Assembly (NCBI RefSeq): GCF_017916505.1 | Contig: NZ_JAFMSZ010000002.1 | Span: 124,001 to 188,000 of the forward strand | DNA: 64,000 nt | Direction of reading: 5' to 3' | From: Naasia sp. SYSU D00057 | Lineage (GTDB): Bacteria > Actinomycetota > Actinomycetes > Actinomycetales > Microbacteriaceae | In this document: piece after piece, positions 42,567 to 52,659 of the stretch | Position numbering within the stretch: position 1 is the first letter of the stretch | Layout: every line of letters starts with the position of its first letter | Notes under the pieces: generated by a model | Databases searched by the model: none | Seen by the model: only the letters and a program-made list of their open reading frames with translations | What the model was told of the DNA's origin: nothing | Translations under genes and position numbers: made by a program

Positions 42567-43544
42567 CTACGCGGCGCCCTCGAACATCGACGTGACCGAG
42601 CCGTCGTCGAAGACCTCGTGGATGGCGCGCGCGATCAGCGGGGCGATCGGCAGGATCGTCAGCTTCTCGAAGCGCTTCTCCGGCGGCAGGGGCAGCGTGT
42701 CGGTGACGATGACGCTGTCGATCTCCGGGCTGTTGAGGATCTCGACGGCAGGCGGCGAGAACACCGCGTGCGTCGCCGCCACGATCACGCCCTTCGCGCC
42801 GTTCGCCTTCAGCGCCGCCGCCGCCTTCGCGATGGTCCGGCCGGTGTCGATGAGATCGTCGACGATCAGGCAGACCTGGCCCTCGACCTCACCGACGATC
42901 TCGTGCACGGAGACCTCGTTCGGCACCAGCGGGTCGCGGCGCTTGTGGATGATCGCCAGCGGCACACCGAGCTTGTCGCTCCAGATGTCGGCGACGCGGA
43001 CACGGCCCATGTCGGGCGAGACGACGGTGAGGTCCTGCTTCGGGACGACCTTCTCGATGTGCTCCATGAGCACCGGCATCGCGAACAGATGGTCGACGGG
43101 GCCGTCGAAGAAGCCCTGGATCTGCGCGGCGTGCAGGTCGACCGACATGATGCGGTCGGCGCCCGCGGCGGCGTAGAGGTCGGCGATGAGGCGGGCCGAG
43201 ATCGGCTCGCGGCCGCGGCCCTTCTTGTCCTGGCGCCCGTACGGGTAGAACGGCGAGACGACGGTGATGCGCTTGGCGGACGCGCGCTTGAGGGCGTCGA
43301 CCATGATGAGCTGCTCCATCAGCCACTGGTTGATGGGCGCCGTGTGCGACTGGATGACGAACGCGTCGCAGCCGCGCACGCTCTCGTCGTACCGGGCGTA
43401 CAGCTCGCCGTTCGCGAAGGTGCGCGCATCCGTCGGCACGATCGCGGTGTTGAGCTCGGCCGCGATGTCCTGCGCGAGTTGGGGATGGGCTCTTCCGCTG
43501 ACGATGACCAGGCTCTTCTCGCCGGTCGCCTTGATGCCCGTCAC
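42567..43544 (-). CDS. prs: Ribose-phosphate pyrophosphokinase
   Basis: 325 aa. Makes PRPP from ribose 5-phosphate and ATP. PYGRQDKKGRGREPISARL (flexible ATP loop), MSVDLHAAQIQGFF (PRPP synthase signature) and CLIVDDLIDTGRTI (PRPP-binding loop). GTG start overlapping the glmU stop by 4 nt; the two are coupled, as in mycobacteria. Confidence 0.97.
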   Translation of the reverse strand: MTGIKATGEKSLVIVSGRAHPQLAQDIAAELNTAIVPTDARTFANGELYARYDESVRGCDAFVIQSHTAPINQWLMEQLIMVDALKRASAKRITVVSPFYPYGRQDKKGRGREPISARLIADLYAAAGADRIMSVDLHAAQIQGFFDGPVDHLFAMPVLMEHIEKVVPKQDLTVVSPDMGRVRVADIWSDKLGVPLAIIHKRRDPLVPNEVSVHEIVGEVEGQVCLIVDDLIDTGRTIAKAAAALKANGAKGVIVAATHAVFSPPAVEILNSPEIDSVIVTDTLPLPPEKRFEKLTILPIAPLIARAIHEVFDDGSVTSMFEGAA

Positions 43545-44968
43545 TCGTCCCCGCTCTCTGCCGCGGCGCGCGCGGCATCGGTGCCGGGCCGGTTGGCAGC
43601 AACCCAGCCCGCGATATTGCGTTGCGGAGCAACGTTGATGGCGAGCGACCCGGCAGGCACGTCCTTGCGCACCACCGTTCCGGCACCCGTATACGCTCCG
43701 TCCCCAATCCTAACCGGGGCCACGAAGACGTTGTGCGACCCGGTGCGGACGTGGGACCCGACGACGGTGGAGTGCTTGTGCACGCCGTCGTAGTTGGCGG
43801 TGATCGTTCCGGCACCCACATTCGAGCCGACACCGACCTCGGTGTCGCCGATGTAGGACAGGTGCGGCACCTTCGACCGCTCCCCGATCCGTGCGTTCTT
43901 CGTCTCGACGAACGTGCCGATCTTGCCGTCACGGCCGAGCACCGTGCCGGGCCGCAGGTAGGAGAACGGGCCGACGCTCGCACCCTCGCCGATCACGGCG
44001 AGGGTCGCGTCGGTGCGCTTGACGGTGGCGCGCTCGCCGATCTCGCAGTCGACGAGGGTCGTGTCCGGCCCGATCACCGCGCCAGTGGCGACGGTGGTGG
44101 CGCCCTGCAGCTGCGTGCCGGGCAGGATCTCGACGTCGGGCGCGAGGGTCACGGTGAGGTCGATCCAGGTGGTCGCCGGGTCCTGGATCGTGACGCCGTT
44201 CAGCTGCCAGCCCCGCACGATGAGCGCGTTGAGCTTGGCGGCGGCGTCGGCGAGCTGAGCGCGGTCGTTGATGCCCTCGACGAGCCACGGCTCGGCGACG
44301 GGCACCGCGGACACCGCGGATCCGGCGTCACGCAGCGCGGCCACCATGTCGGTGAGGTACTTCTCGCCCTGCGCGTTCGACGTCGTGATCGACGCGAGCC
44401 GGTCGCGGAGGCCGGAGAGCCCGAACGCGTAGACGCCTGTGTTGATCTCCCCGATCGCGACCTCGTCCTCGCTCGCGTCCTTCTGCTCGACGATGCGCTC
44501 GAGGCTGCCGTCGGCTCCGCGGACGATGCGGCCGTAGCCGGTGGGGTCCGGCAGCACGGCGGTCAGCACGGAGCCGGCCGCTCCCCCGCCCCGATGCGCG
44601 GCGAGGAACTCCCGGAGGGTCGCCGCGTCGAGCAGGGGCACGTCGCCGTTCAGCACGAGGACGTCGCCGTCGAAGCCCTCGGGCAGCGCCTCGAGGGCCA
44701 CCTCGACCGCACGCCCGGTGCCGGGCACCTCGTCCTGGTCGACGATGATCGCGTCGGGCAGCGCGGCGGACACCGCGTCGGCCACCCGGTCGCGCTCGTG
44801 GCGGACGACGGCGAGCACGTGCGCGGCGGACAGCTCACGCGCCGTGGCGAGCACGTGCGCGACGATCGGCAGGCCCGCCAGCTTGTGCAGCACCTTCGGA
44901 GTCGCCGACTTCATGCGCGTGCCCTGACCTGCGGCGAGGATGACGACGGCGAGACGGGGGTCGGTCAC
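43541..44968 (-). CDS. glmU: Bifunctional GlmU: GlcN-1-P acetyltransferase / GlcNAc-1-P uridyltransferase
   Basis: 475 aa. N-terminal uridyltransferase domain with LAAGQGTRMKS (about residues 11-21) and a C-terminal left-handed beta-helix of hexapeptide repeats (FSYLRPGTVLGRDGKIGTFVE, GNVGAGTITANYDG-type loop). Makes UDP-GlcNAc for cell wall. GTG at 44968 has AGGGAG 5 nt upstream and starts at the usual place; an in-frame ATG at 45025 would add an atypical tail. Operon with prs. Confidence 0.96.
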   Translation of the reverse strand: MTDPRLAVVILAAGQGTRMKSATPKVLHKLAGLPIVAHVLATARELSAAHVLAVVRHERDRVADAVSAALPDAIIVDQDEVPGTGRAVEVALEALPEGFDGDVLVLNGDVPLLDAATLREFLAAHRGGGAAGSVLTAVLPDPTGYGRIVRGADGSLERIVEQKDASEDEVAIGEINTGVYAFGLSGLRDRLASITTSNAQGEKYLTDMVAALRDAGSAVSAVPVAEPWLVEGINDRAQLADAAAKLNALIVRGWQLNGVTIQDPATTWIDLTVTLAPDVEILPGTQLQGATTVATGAVIGPDTTLVDCEIGERATVKRTDATLAVIGEGASVGPFSYLRPGTVLGRDGKIGTFVETKNARIGERSKVPHLSYIGDTEVGVGSNVGAGTITANYDGVHKHSTVVGSHVRTGSHNVFVAPVRIGDGAYTGAGTVVRKDVPAGSLAINVAPQRNIAGWVAANRPGTDAARAAAESGDE

Positions 44969-45083
44969 AGGGCTCCCTTGCTTGGTGATGCCGGTAGGGC
45001 CGTCCGGCTCGCGCGGCATCCGCACGAGGTCGGCCCCGTTCGAGCGTACTGGGAGCCGGTCGGGGCGGGGCGGGCGGTTTCGG

Positions 45084-45824
45084 TCAGCCGCCGAGCTCGT
45101 GCAGGACGAAGGCGGTGAGGAACCCGACCGTCGCGAACAGCCCGGTGAGCACCTTGTCGCGCTGGAAGGCCTCGGGGATCATCGTGTTCGACACCATCGC
45201 CAGGATGCCGCCCGCCGCCACGGTCGTCACGAACGCGATCAGCACGTCCCCCGCGCCCTGCAGCAGGGTGTAGCCGAGCAGGGCCGCGATCGTCGACGCC
45301 GCCGCGATCCCGCCCCAGACTCCGAACACGTAGCCGGCGCGGTGGCCGTCGGCCTTCATGCCGGACGTGCTGGACAGCCCCTCGGGAATGTTCGAGATGG
45401 CGATCGCGGCGATGATCGGGATGCTGAGGCCGCCGCCGCCCGCCACGCTGAGGCCGAGCACGATCGACTCCGGGATCCCGTCGATGAGCGCCCCGACGGC
45501 GATCACGGCGCCGCTCCCGCCGCCCCCGGCCCCCTCCGCGCGCTTCCGATGCCTCCCGCCGGCGCGCGAGAGCAGCCAGTCGGCGGCCACGAAGAGGATC
45601 GCGCCCGCCAGGAAGCCGCTGACCGTCGGCACCAGTCCGCCCGCGGTGTTCGCCTCGGCGACCAACTCGTATGCGAGGGCAGAGATGAGCACCCCGGCGC
45701 CGAACGCCATGACGGCCGCCACCACGGGCTGCGGGACCCGGACGAGGTATGCGATGCCGGCGCCCAGCAGGAGGGTGCTCGCGGCGATCAGCCCGCTGAG
45801 TCCCGCGAGCAGGCCGTCGTCCAC
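45084..45824 (-). CDS. ZIP family metal transporter
   Basis: 246 aa, about eight hydrophobic segments. The metal-binding helices typical of ZIP/ZupT are visible as ALIDGIPESIVLGLS and ISNIPEGLSSTSGM (His replaced by Asp and Asn at the usual HxxxE positions, Glu kept). A basic loop GGRHRKRAEG sits between helices 3 and 4. GTG at 45824 chosen by a leaderless-type -10 box; a GTG at 45833 is possible. The His substitutions make zinc uptake uncertain. Confidence 0.75.
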   Translation of the reverse strand: MDDGLLAGLSGLIAASTLLLGAGIAYLVRVPQPVVAAVMAFGAGVLISALAYELVAEANTAGGLVPTVSGFLAGAILFVAADWLLSRAGGRHRKRAEGAGGGGSGAVIAVGALIDGIPESIVLGLSVAGGGGLSIPIIAAIAISNIPEGLSSTSGMKADGHRAGYVFGVWGGIAAASTIAALLGYTLLQGAGDVLIAFVTTVAAGGILAMVSNTMIPEAFQRDKVLTGLFATVGFLTAFVLHELGG

Positions 45825-45831
45825 GCGCTGC

Positions 45832-45837
45832 ACGCTA
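45832..45837 (-). promoter_or_regulatory. -10 box of a leaderless promoter (ZIP-type transporter)
   Basis: TAGCGT, 7-nt gap, GTG at 45824. Confidence 0.4.
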
Positions 45838-45934
45838 CCCAGTCCTCCGCGCCCCCGCCGATCGGAACGACGGGGTTGACGGCCGGGGCCGTCGGACCCG
45901 CTAGCCTGGCGATCCTGCAAGGGAGCGGAGGACC

Positions 45935-46333
45935 ATGACGAAGTTCGTGCTGCACGTCAGCGCCGCCCTGGCTCTGGTGAGCGACGGGATCGACGTCCCC
46001 GCAAGGCACGAGCTGTTCGCCCCTTCGCTGCTCCGCTCGCAGCTGCTCTCCCGCCTCTACGAGGCCGTTCGGAGCGGCGACCTCTCGGCCGACGACGCGC
46101 AGAACCGGATGGCGCGGTTCCGGCGACTGCCGATCCGCCTCCTCGGCGACTCGGTGCTGCAGCGCACCGCCTGGCGCATCGCCGACCGACTCGACCTGGA
46201 TTCCACCTACGACGCCGAGTACCTCGCGCTGACCCAGCTGCAGGGGGACGCTCTCGTCACCCTCGACGCACGGCTCGCCGCGGCGGCCGAGGGGCTGGTC
46301 CGGATCGCCGGGATCGACGAGCTGCGCGGCTAG
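45935..46333 (+). CDS. PIN-domain (VapC-like) protein with altered active site
   Basis: 132 aa, PIN fold. Of the four acidic residues that normally bind metal, the last two remain (D93 in YDAEYLAL, D111 in VTLDARL). The first Asp is H7 (FVLHVSAAL) and the middle Glu is Q36 (LLRSQLLSRL). RBS GGAGGA before the ATG. No antitoxin-like gene adjoins it. Either a divergent clade that lost canonical RNase activity or one with a changed metal site. VapC toxin function should not be assumed. Confidence 0.75.
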   Translation: MTKFVLHVSAALALVSDGIDVPARHELFAPSLLRSQLLSRLYEAVRSGDLSADDAQNRMARFRRLPIRLLGDSVLQRTAWRIADRLDLDSTYDAEYLALTQLQGDALVTLDARLAAAAEGLVRIAGIDELRG

Positions 46334-46367
46334 GGACCGCGGCGGCTCGCTGAGCGCGGACCGCCGC

Positions 46368-46781
46368 TCAGGACCTCTCGTCGTTCCCGCTCGTGCGGGC
46401 GATGCGCACGACCGCGACGAGCGAGGCGATGAGGATCAGCGCGCAGAGCACGATGAGCCCGATGACGAGGGGCGACCGGTCCGGAGCCAGCAGCGCGAGC
46501 ACGAGACCGGCGGCGCTGTAGGCGGCGAACATCCCGGTAACCCAAGCGCGGGCCCAGCCGCGTCTCGGCTCCGTGACGTCGTGATGCCGATCGAGGGCAC
46601 GTCCCGCCGGCGAGCGGCGGGACAGCCAGAAGCCGAACGCGCCGGCCGGCAGGAGGATCACGCCGGCGACCAGGAAGATGCCGGCGCCGTCCCTCTCCCG
46701 GATCAGGGTCGTGAGACTGAGCGTCAGGGCGAGCAGGCCCGCCGTCATGGCGGCCTCCGAAATCCGCCGCAGCGCTCTCAT
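46368..46781 (-). CDS. Small membrane protein, unknown function
   Basis: 137 aa with four predicted membrane helices (residues about 13-28, 34-54, 83-102, 106-128) and a basic, hydrophilic loop around 55-80 (RRSPAGRALDRHHDVTEPRR). I do not recognise the family. ATG at 46781, 34 nt downstream of the stop of the next membrane protein on the same strand, so possibly an operon. Confidence 0.65.
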   Translation of the reverse strand: MRALRRISEAAMTAGLLALTLSLTTLIRERDGAGIFLVAGVILLPAGAFGFWLSRRSPAGRALDRHHDVTEPRRGWARAWVTGMFAAYSAAGLVLALLAPDRSPLVIGLIVLCALILIASLVAVVRIARTSGNDERS

Positions 46782-46815
46782 GGGCCGACGCCGACCGACC
46801 GGGACCCCGGCCGGC

Positions 46816-47550
46816 TCACCATGCGATGAACGGCACGCTGAACGTCATCCCCAGCGAGACGGCGTAGATGACCATCGCGGCGCCGATGAGGATCAGCTGC
46901 ACGCGCAGCTGCCGCGCGACGGCCGCGACGCCGAGCAGGAACAGCGAGATCGCCATCAGCACGGTCGTGAGGGTCAGGGCGTCACCGTGCTTGTCCGCGC
47001 GGTCCCCCGCCTGGAACGCGGCCTCGGACTTGTCGTCCTCCGCGGCCCACGCGCCGTAGAGCGTGTTCTGGTACTGCTCCGATTCGAAGGGGCTGACGAA
47101 CCCGGACGGGTCCGCCGCGTTCTGCTCGGCCGACCAGAGAATCGCGGCGTTGAGGGTCTCCGAGACGGAGGTGAAGAGCAGGGTGTCGTACTTCAGCTGT
47201 GACGCGGCGGCCTGCTCCGGGATGTTGTCGATCTCGATCTGCAGCTCCGTCATGCGGTCCCACAGCTGCACGTCGCGGATGTACTGCTGGTTCGCCTCGA
47301 GGTAGAGCGACTCCGCCTCCGTCTGCGCGTTCTGGCCCGCGCTGAACTGCTTGGCCGTCTCGCCGTCGTAGAGCGACGCCTGGAAGGAGGCGTAGGCGGT
47401 GGTGACCGAGACGACGCCGAGCAGGATCGCGGTGAGGAGCTCCACGTTGCTGAGGAGCCGGCCGAGCCGGGGCTGGTTGCGGCTGCGGCGCGGACGGGCC
47501 GGGTCGGGGGCTGCTGCCGGGGCGGGGGTGGTCGTGGCGTCGATCGTCAC
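46816..47550 (-). CDS. Membrane protein with extracytoplasmic helical domain, unknown function
   Basis: 244 aa. Pro/Ala-rich N-terminus with a basic patch, one helix at residues about 36-55 (LLTAILLGVVSVTTAYASF), a 120-residue Gln/Glu-rich predicted helical domain (YDGETAKQFSAGQNAQTEAESLY), then three membrane helices at the C-terminus. Resembles DUF4337-like proteins in layout, but the match is weak. GTG start at 47550. The following 215 nt (47551-47765) hold nothing I recognise. Confidence 0.65.
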   Translation of the reverse strand: MTIDATTTPAPAAAPDPARPRRSRNQPRLGRLLSNVELLTAILLGVVSVTTAYASFQASLYDGETAKQFSAGQNAQTEAESLYLEANQQYIRDVQLWDRMTELQIEIDNIPEQAAASQLKYDTLLFTSVSETLNAAILWSAEQNAADPSGFVSPFESEQYQNTLYGAWAAEDDKSEAAFQAGDRADKHGDALTLTTVLMAISLFLLGVAAVARQLRVQLILIGAAMVIYAVSLGMTFSVPFIAW

Positions 47551-47765
47551 GGCGGGAACTCCAGGGCTCGGAAGTGGTTGCGGCTCCCTGGCAGCGCGCG
47601 CTCCGGGGTCGCGCCAGCGTAGCGACGGACGGCGTGGCGGCACCGGAGGCGGCGCACGGGAGCGCTCCGTGTCGCGCGCCTTGGCCCGGCGCGCTGCTGG
47701 ATGCGCGAGGGCACCGGCCTCCCCGCCCTACCGCTGGCGCGTCTGCGCCCCTCCGCGGCGACGCG

Positions 47766-47951
47766 TCAGCTGTCGCACTCGCAGATGAGGTTGTAGGACA
47801 CGACCCGGTCGCCCTCCTCCGGGCGAGCCCACGCCTCCGCGGCGGCGCGATCGGTGAAGGCGCGCGGCGCTAGGCGGCCGTCCGCCATCAGGACGCCGTA
47901 CTCGATCTCGTCGCGGGGGTCGGTCCACACCGCCGCTTCCGGCTGTGCCAT
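47766..47951 (-). CDS. Small conserved-looking protein, unknown function
   Basis: 61 aa, acidic, with WTDPRDEIEYGVLMADG, AAAEAWAR and a terminal CECDS. No membrane segment or signal. ATG preceded by a TACAGT box with a 6-nt gap (leaderless type), which supports a real gene. It looks like a short single-domain actinobacterial protein; role unknown. Confidence 0.6.
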   Translation of the reverse strand: MAQPEAAVWTDPRDEIEYGVLMADGRLAPRAFTDRAAAEAWARPEEGDRVVSYNLICECDS

Positions 47952-47957
47952 GCGGCC

Positions 47958-47963
47958 ACTGTA
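47958..47963 (-). promoter_or_regulatory. -10 box of a leaderless promoter (61-aa protein)
   Basis: TACAGT, 6-nt gap, ATG at 47951. Confidence 0.4.
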
Positions 47964-48003
47964 CGCGCGCGGGTGCCCGCCCGGGAGGGGCGGACGCGCC
48001 TCC

Positions 48004-48753
48004 TCAGCGGACCGGGACGCGGCCGACGGCGAAGCGGAACGCGTTGACGAGCCGGTACCCGCCGCCCGCGGTGCGGAACGGCTCGGCGGCCGCGACGACC
48101 ACCGGTGCCGCGGCCGCGAGTCCCGCGTCGTCCTCGCCGAGGAGGATCCCGCGGACGAGGGCGTCCTCGTCGGCGGCCTCCCAGACGGCCGGCACCGTCC
48201 CTGATGCGACCACGTCGAGCCCCGCGGCCGTGAGCAGACGCTCGAGCCCGCCGGGCAGCCGCAGCGGGCCATCCGGGGAGGGCTCCTCCTCGTAGGCCTC
48301 CGCGACCGCCGCCTCGATGGCGTCCACGTCGTTGCGAGCACCCTCCGCCCAGTTGGCAACAGCGACGACGCCTCCCGGCACGGTCACCCGCATCGCCTCG
48401 GCGAGGGCCAGCTCGGGGTCGCCGGTGAGCTCGAGCGCGTTGACCGCCACCACGGCGTCGAAGGAGTCGTACGGCCACGGCAGGTCGAGCGCATCCCCGA
48501 CGCGCACCTCCGCTGACGGGACGGCGGACCTGGCGATCTCGACCATGCCGGGCGCATCGTCGATGCCGGTCGCGCGGGCGCCCCGCTCCTGCAGCAGCCG
48601 CAGGAACTCGCCGCTGCCGCAGCCGACGTCGAGCACCCGTGTGCCGGGTCCGATCGCCGCGGCGGCGACCAGCGCCTCCCGCGCCGGGCCGGCGAATCGG
48701 CCCCAGAGCCTCGCCCAGTCGGCGGCGACAGCGGACCAGCGGTCGTCGTCCAT
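48004..48753 (-). CDS. Class I SAM-dependent methyltransferase
   Basis: 249 aa. Motif I VLDVGCGSGEFLRLL (residues about 43-57), acidic loop GIDDAPGMVEIAR, motif II/III DAVVAVNALELTGD, and VPGGVVAVANWAEG. The Methyltransf_11/25 fold is clear; the substrate is not. ATG at 48753, with an in-frame GTG at 48762 as alternative. Confidence 0.86.
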   Translation of the reverse strand: MDDDRWSAVAADWARLWGRFAGPAREALVAAAAIGPGTRVLDVGCGSGEFLRLLQERGARATGIDDAPGMVEIARSAVPSAEVRVGDALDLPWPYDSFDAVVAVNALELTGDPELALAEAMRVTVPGGVVAVANWAEGARNDVDAIEAAVAEAYEEEPSPDGPLRLPGGLERLLTAAGLDVVASGTVPAVWEAADEDALVRGILLGEDDAGLAAAAPVVVAAAEPFRTAGGGYRLVNAFRFAVGRVPVR

Positions 48754-48833
48754 GCCGCCCACCCTGCCAGAGGCGGCCGTCGCGAACCCCGTTCGCCGAC
48801 CGCACGGTGGGACCGGCGGAACTCGATCTCGTG

Positions 48834-48905
48834 CTCCGCCTCCAGGATTCGAACCTGGTCCTCACAGCTCCAAAGGCTGTCGTGCTGCCGTTACACCAAG
48901 GCGGA
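48834..48905 (-). tRNA. tRNA-Gln (anticodon TTG)
   Basis: 72 nt on the minus strand. Acceptor stem TCCGCCT/AGGCGGA, anticodon arm ACAGC-CTTTGGA-GCTGT giving anticodon TTG, T-arm CCAGG-TTCGAATC-CTGG, discriminator G; CCA not encoded. The D-arm word TTGGTGTAACGGCAGCAC is typical of actinobacterial tRNA-Gln. In mycobacteria a tRNA-Gln lies near glmU, in keeping with the order here. Confidence 0.95.
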
Positions 48906-48980
48906 CCGCTCCACGGAGCCCTGCCAGTCTGCCAGACCGCTCCAGCGTCAGGTCCGGCGCCCGGCCTGCTCCTGCCGTCG

Positions 48981-49055
48981 CTCAACAGGCGGAATCGCCG
49001 CCAACAGGCTCCGACGGCCACGGTGAGCCTGTCGACGGGTTTTCTGCCTGTTGAG
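48981..49055. repeat. Nested palindrome upstream of tRNA-Gln and MarR gene
   Basis: Outer arms CTCAACAGGC (48981-48990) and GCCTGTTGAG (49046-49055). Inner arms AACAGGCTC and GAGCCTGTC around CGACGGCCACGGT. The 75-bp cruciform-like element lies between the tRNA promoter side and the MarR start. No second copy in the window. The 199-nt gap 48906-49104 otherwise holds only the MarR promoter. Confidence 0.55.
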
Positions 49056-49092
49056 GGACAGGTCTTGGCCCGAGGGAAGGGGCTGGGATCGC

Positions 49093-49098
49093 CATAAT
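49093..49098 (+). promoter_or_regulatory. -10 box of the leaderless marR promoter
   Basis: CATAAT, 6-nt gap, ATG at 49105. Confidence 0.4.
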
Positions 49099-49104
49099 GG
49101 GGGC

Positions 49105-49602
49105 ATGGCGAGCCACGACGAGGTCGACCTCATCGTCGAGGCCTGGGAGCGGGAGAGGCCGGAGCTCGACTTCACGCCCCTCCAGGTGCTCTCGCGCGTC
49201 ACGCGCCTCGCCCGGCGACTCGAGCGGGCGCGCAAGGCGGCGTTCGCGACGGCCGGGCTCGAGCCGTGGGAGTTCGACGTGCTCTCGCCTCTGCGGCGAT
49301 CCGGCGCACCCCACCAGCTGAGCCCCAAGACGCTGCTGCAGCTGACCGGCGTCTCGTCCGGCACGATGACCAACCGCATCGACCGCCTCGTCGAGCGCTC
49401 CCTCGTCGAGCGGCGGATCGACCCGAAGGACGGCCGCGGCGTGCTCGTCGTCATCACCGCCGAGGGACTCGCCCGCGTCGACAGCGCCATCGAGCGGCTC
49501 CTCGCCGCGGAGGTCGAGCTGCTCGAGGGGCTCTCCCGCGGCGATCAGGAGCGCGTGGCCGCCCTGCTGCGGAAGCTCAGCCACTCCTTCGACTCGGCCT
49601 GA
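49105..49602 (+). CDS. MarR family transcriptional regulator
   Basis: 165 aa. Winged helix: SPKTLLQLTGVSSGTMTNRIDRL (recognition helix, residues about 72-95), wing RRIDPKDGRGVLVVITAEG. N-terminal dimer helix contains LARRLERARKAAFATAGL. The ATG at 49105 is supported by the -10 box; an upstream reading to a GTG at 49051 is unlikely. Target unknown; self-control or control of the ABC-F gene (convergent) cannot be judged. Confidence 0.9.
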   Translation: MASHDEVDLIVEAWERERPELDFTPLQVLSRVTRLARRLERARKAAFATAGLEPWEFDVLSPLRRSGAPHQLSPKTLLQLTGVSSGTMTNRIDRLVERSLVERRIDPKDGRGVLVVITAEGLARVDSAIERLLAAEVELLEGLSRGDQERVAALLRKLSHSFDSA

Positions 49603-49610
49603 TCGCGGAC

Positions 49611-49673
49611 CTGCAACCATTCGACCGTTCTGCAACGGCACGCGGTTGCGAAACGGTCGTTCGGTTGCAACGG
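49611..49673. repeat. REP-like palindrome, copy A
   Basis: 28-nt arms running from TGCAACCATTCGACCGTTCTG to GAAACGGTCGTTCGGTTGCA around GGCACGCGG. Lies between the convergent MarR and ABC-F genes. Shares core and orientation with copies B (51582) and C (56119). Confidence 0.75.
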
Positions 49674-49696
49674 ACCGGAGGTCGGCAGCGGCAGGC

Positions 49697-51523
<1,827 letters not shown>

Positions 51524-51581
51524 GTGGCTCAACGGTAGCCGCCCGCGGCCGCCCCTCCTTCCGGTCCCGCTGAGGGCGAAC

Positions 51582-51643
51582 TCGCAACCGTACGACCGTT
51601 CTGCAACGGCACGCGGTTGCAAGACGGTCATCCGGTTGCAAAA
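51582..51643. repeat. REP-like palindrome, copy B
   Basis: CGCAACCGTACGACCGTTCTG ... AAGACGGTCATCCGGTTGCA, same core GCAACGGCACGCGGTTGC as copy A. Intergenic, between the ABC-F start and the ispE stop. Confidence 0.75.
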
Positions 51644-51667
51644 GCGGGCGCCGCGCCCGCGGACGCG

Positions 51668-52597
51668 CTAGTCGGCGAGGAGGCGGGCGCCCGAGACCGG
51701 GCCCGTGACGCGGGCGACCGTCAGCCGCGCGGCGGAGAGGGCGATCTGCAGGGAGATCGCGGAGTCGAGGTCGGCGGCGAGGAACGCGATCGTCGGGCCC
51801 GAGCCGGAGACGATGCCCGCGAGGGCGCCGTTCTGCTCCCCCAGCTCGAGGACCTTCGCGAGATCCGGCGCGAGGTGCAGGGAGGGGGCCTGCAGGTCGT
51901 TGTGCAGGCACTCGGCGAGCATGTGCGGGTCGCCCGCCCGGAGTGCCTGCAGGACGCCCGCGTCGACGAACGGCTGCGGGCTCGCCGGGAAGATGTCGAG
52001 GGCGTGCCGGTCGCGGTGCCGGTCGAGCTCCTGGTAGACGGCCGGGGTGCTCATCCCGAAGTCGGCGAACGCGAGCACCCAGTGGAAGGTGCCCTTCGCG
52101 AGCGCGGGGCTCAGCCGGTCGCCCCGTCCGGTGCCGATCGCGGTGCCGCCCATCAGCGCGAACGGCACGTCGGCGCCGAGGCGTGCCGCGAGCGCGTGCA
52201 GCTCCTCGCGGCCGACGTCGGTTCCCCAGAGCGCGTCGCAGGCGAGCAGGGCACCCGCCGCGTCCGCGGAGCCGCCGCCCATGCCGCCGGCGATGGGCAC
52301 GCGCTTCGTGATCTCAAGCCGGACGCCGCCCCGGAAACCCGTGCGGCGGGCGAGCGCGCGGGCCGCCTTGATTGCGATGTTGGACGCGTCGGTCGCGAGC
52401 CCCGAGCTGTCGATGGGCCCGTCGAAGGACACCGAGAAGTCGGACGCGGGGAACGCCCGCACCTCCTCGCACAGCGACACCGCCTGGTACGCGGTGGCCA
52501 CGTCGTGGTAGCCGTCCTCCTGCAGAGTGCCCACGCGCATGAAGACGTTGATCTTGCCCGGCGCCCGCACGTGCACTGCGGCGGCGGGCGTGGTCAT
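51668..52597 (-). CDS. ispE: 4-diphosphocytidyl-2-C-methyl-D-erythritol kinase
   Basis: 309 aa GHMP kinase of the MEP isoprenoid pathway. [12 protein letters not shown] at the N-terminus, ATP loop [16 protein letters not shown] (residues about 100-115), and [13 protein letters not shown] near the C-terminus. ATG behind TAGGTT-GGAGGC. Its order with ksgA, tatD and metG is the actinobacterial core arrangement. Confidence 0.96.
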   Translation of the reverse strand: MTTPAAAVHVRAPGKINVFMRVGTLQEDGYHDVATAYQAVSLCEEVRAFPASDFSVSFDGPIDSSGLATDASNIAIKAARALARRTGFRGGVRLEITKRVPIAGGMGGGSADAAGALLACDALWGTDVGREELHALAARLGADVPFALMGGTAIGTGRGDRLSPALAKGTFHWVLAFADFGMSTPAVYQELDRHRDRHALDIFPASPQPFVDAGVLQALRAGDPHMLAECLHNDLQAPSLHLAPDLAKVLELGEQNGALAGIVSGSGPTIAFLAADLDSAISLQIALSAARLTVARVTGPVSGARLLAD

Positions 52598-52603
52598 GCC
52601 TCC

Positions 52604-52609
52604 AACCTA
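52604..52609 (-). promoter_or_regulatory. -10 box of the ispE promoter
   Basis: TAGGTT followed by GGAGGC and the ATG at 52597: leaderless by spacing, although GGAGGC could also act as a ribosome site if transcription starts further upstream. Confidence 0.35.
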
Positions 52610-52659
52610 ACGTCCCGGATCCGACAGCCGCGGGCCCCGGCGAAACGCTGCGACTCGGT

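Noticed and set aside
44969-45025. Longer glmU start
   Set aside because: It adds a tail (MRMPREPDG) not seen in the family; the GTG at 44968 has a good ribosome site.
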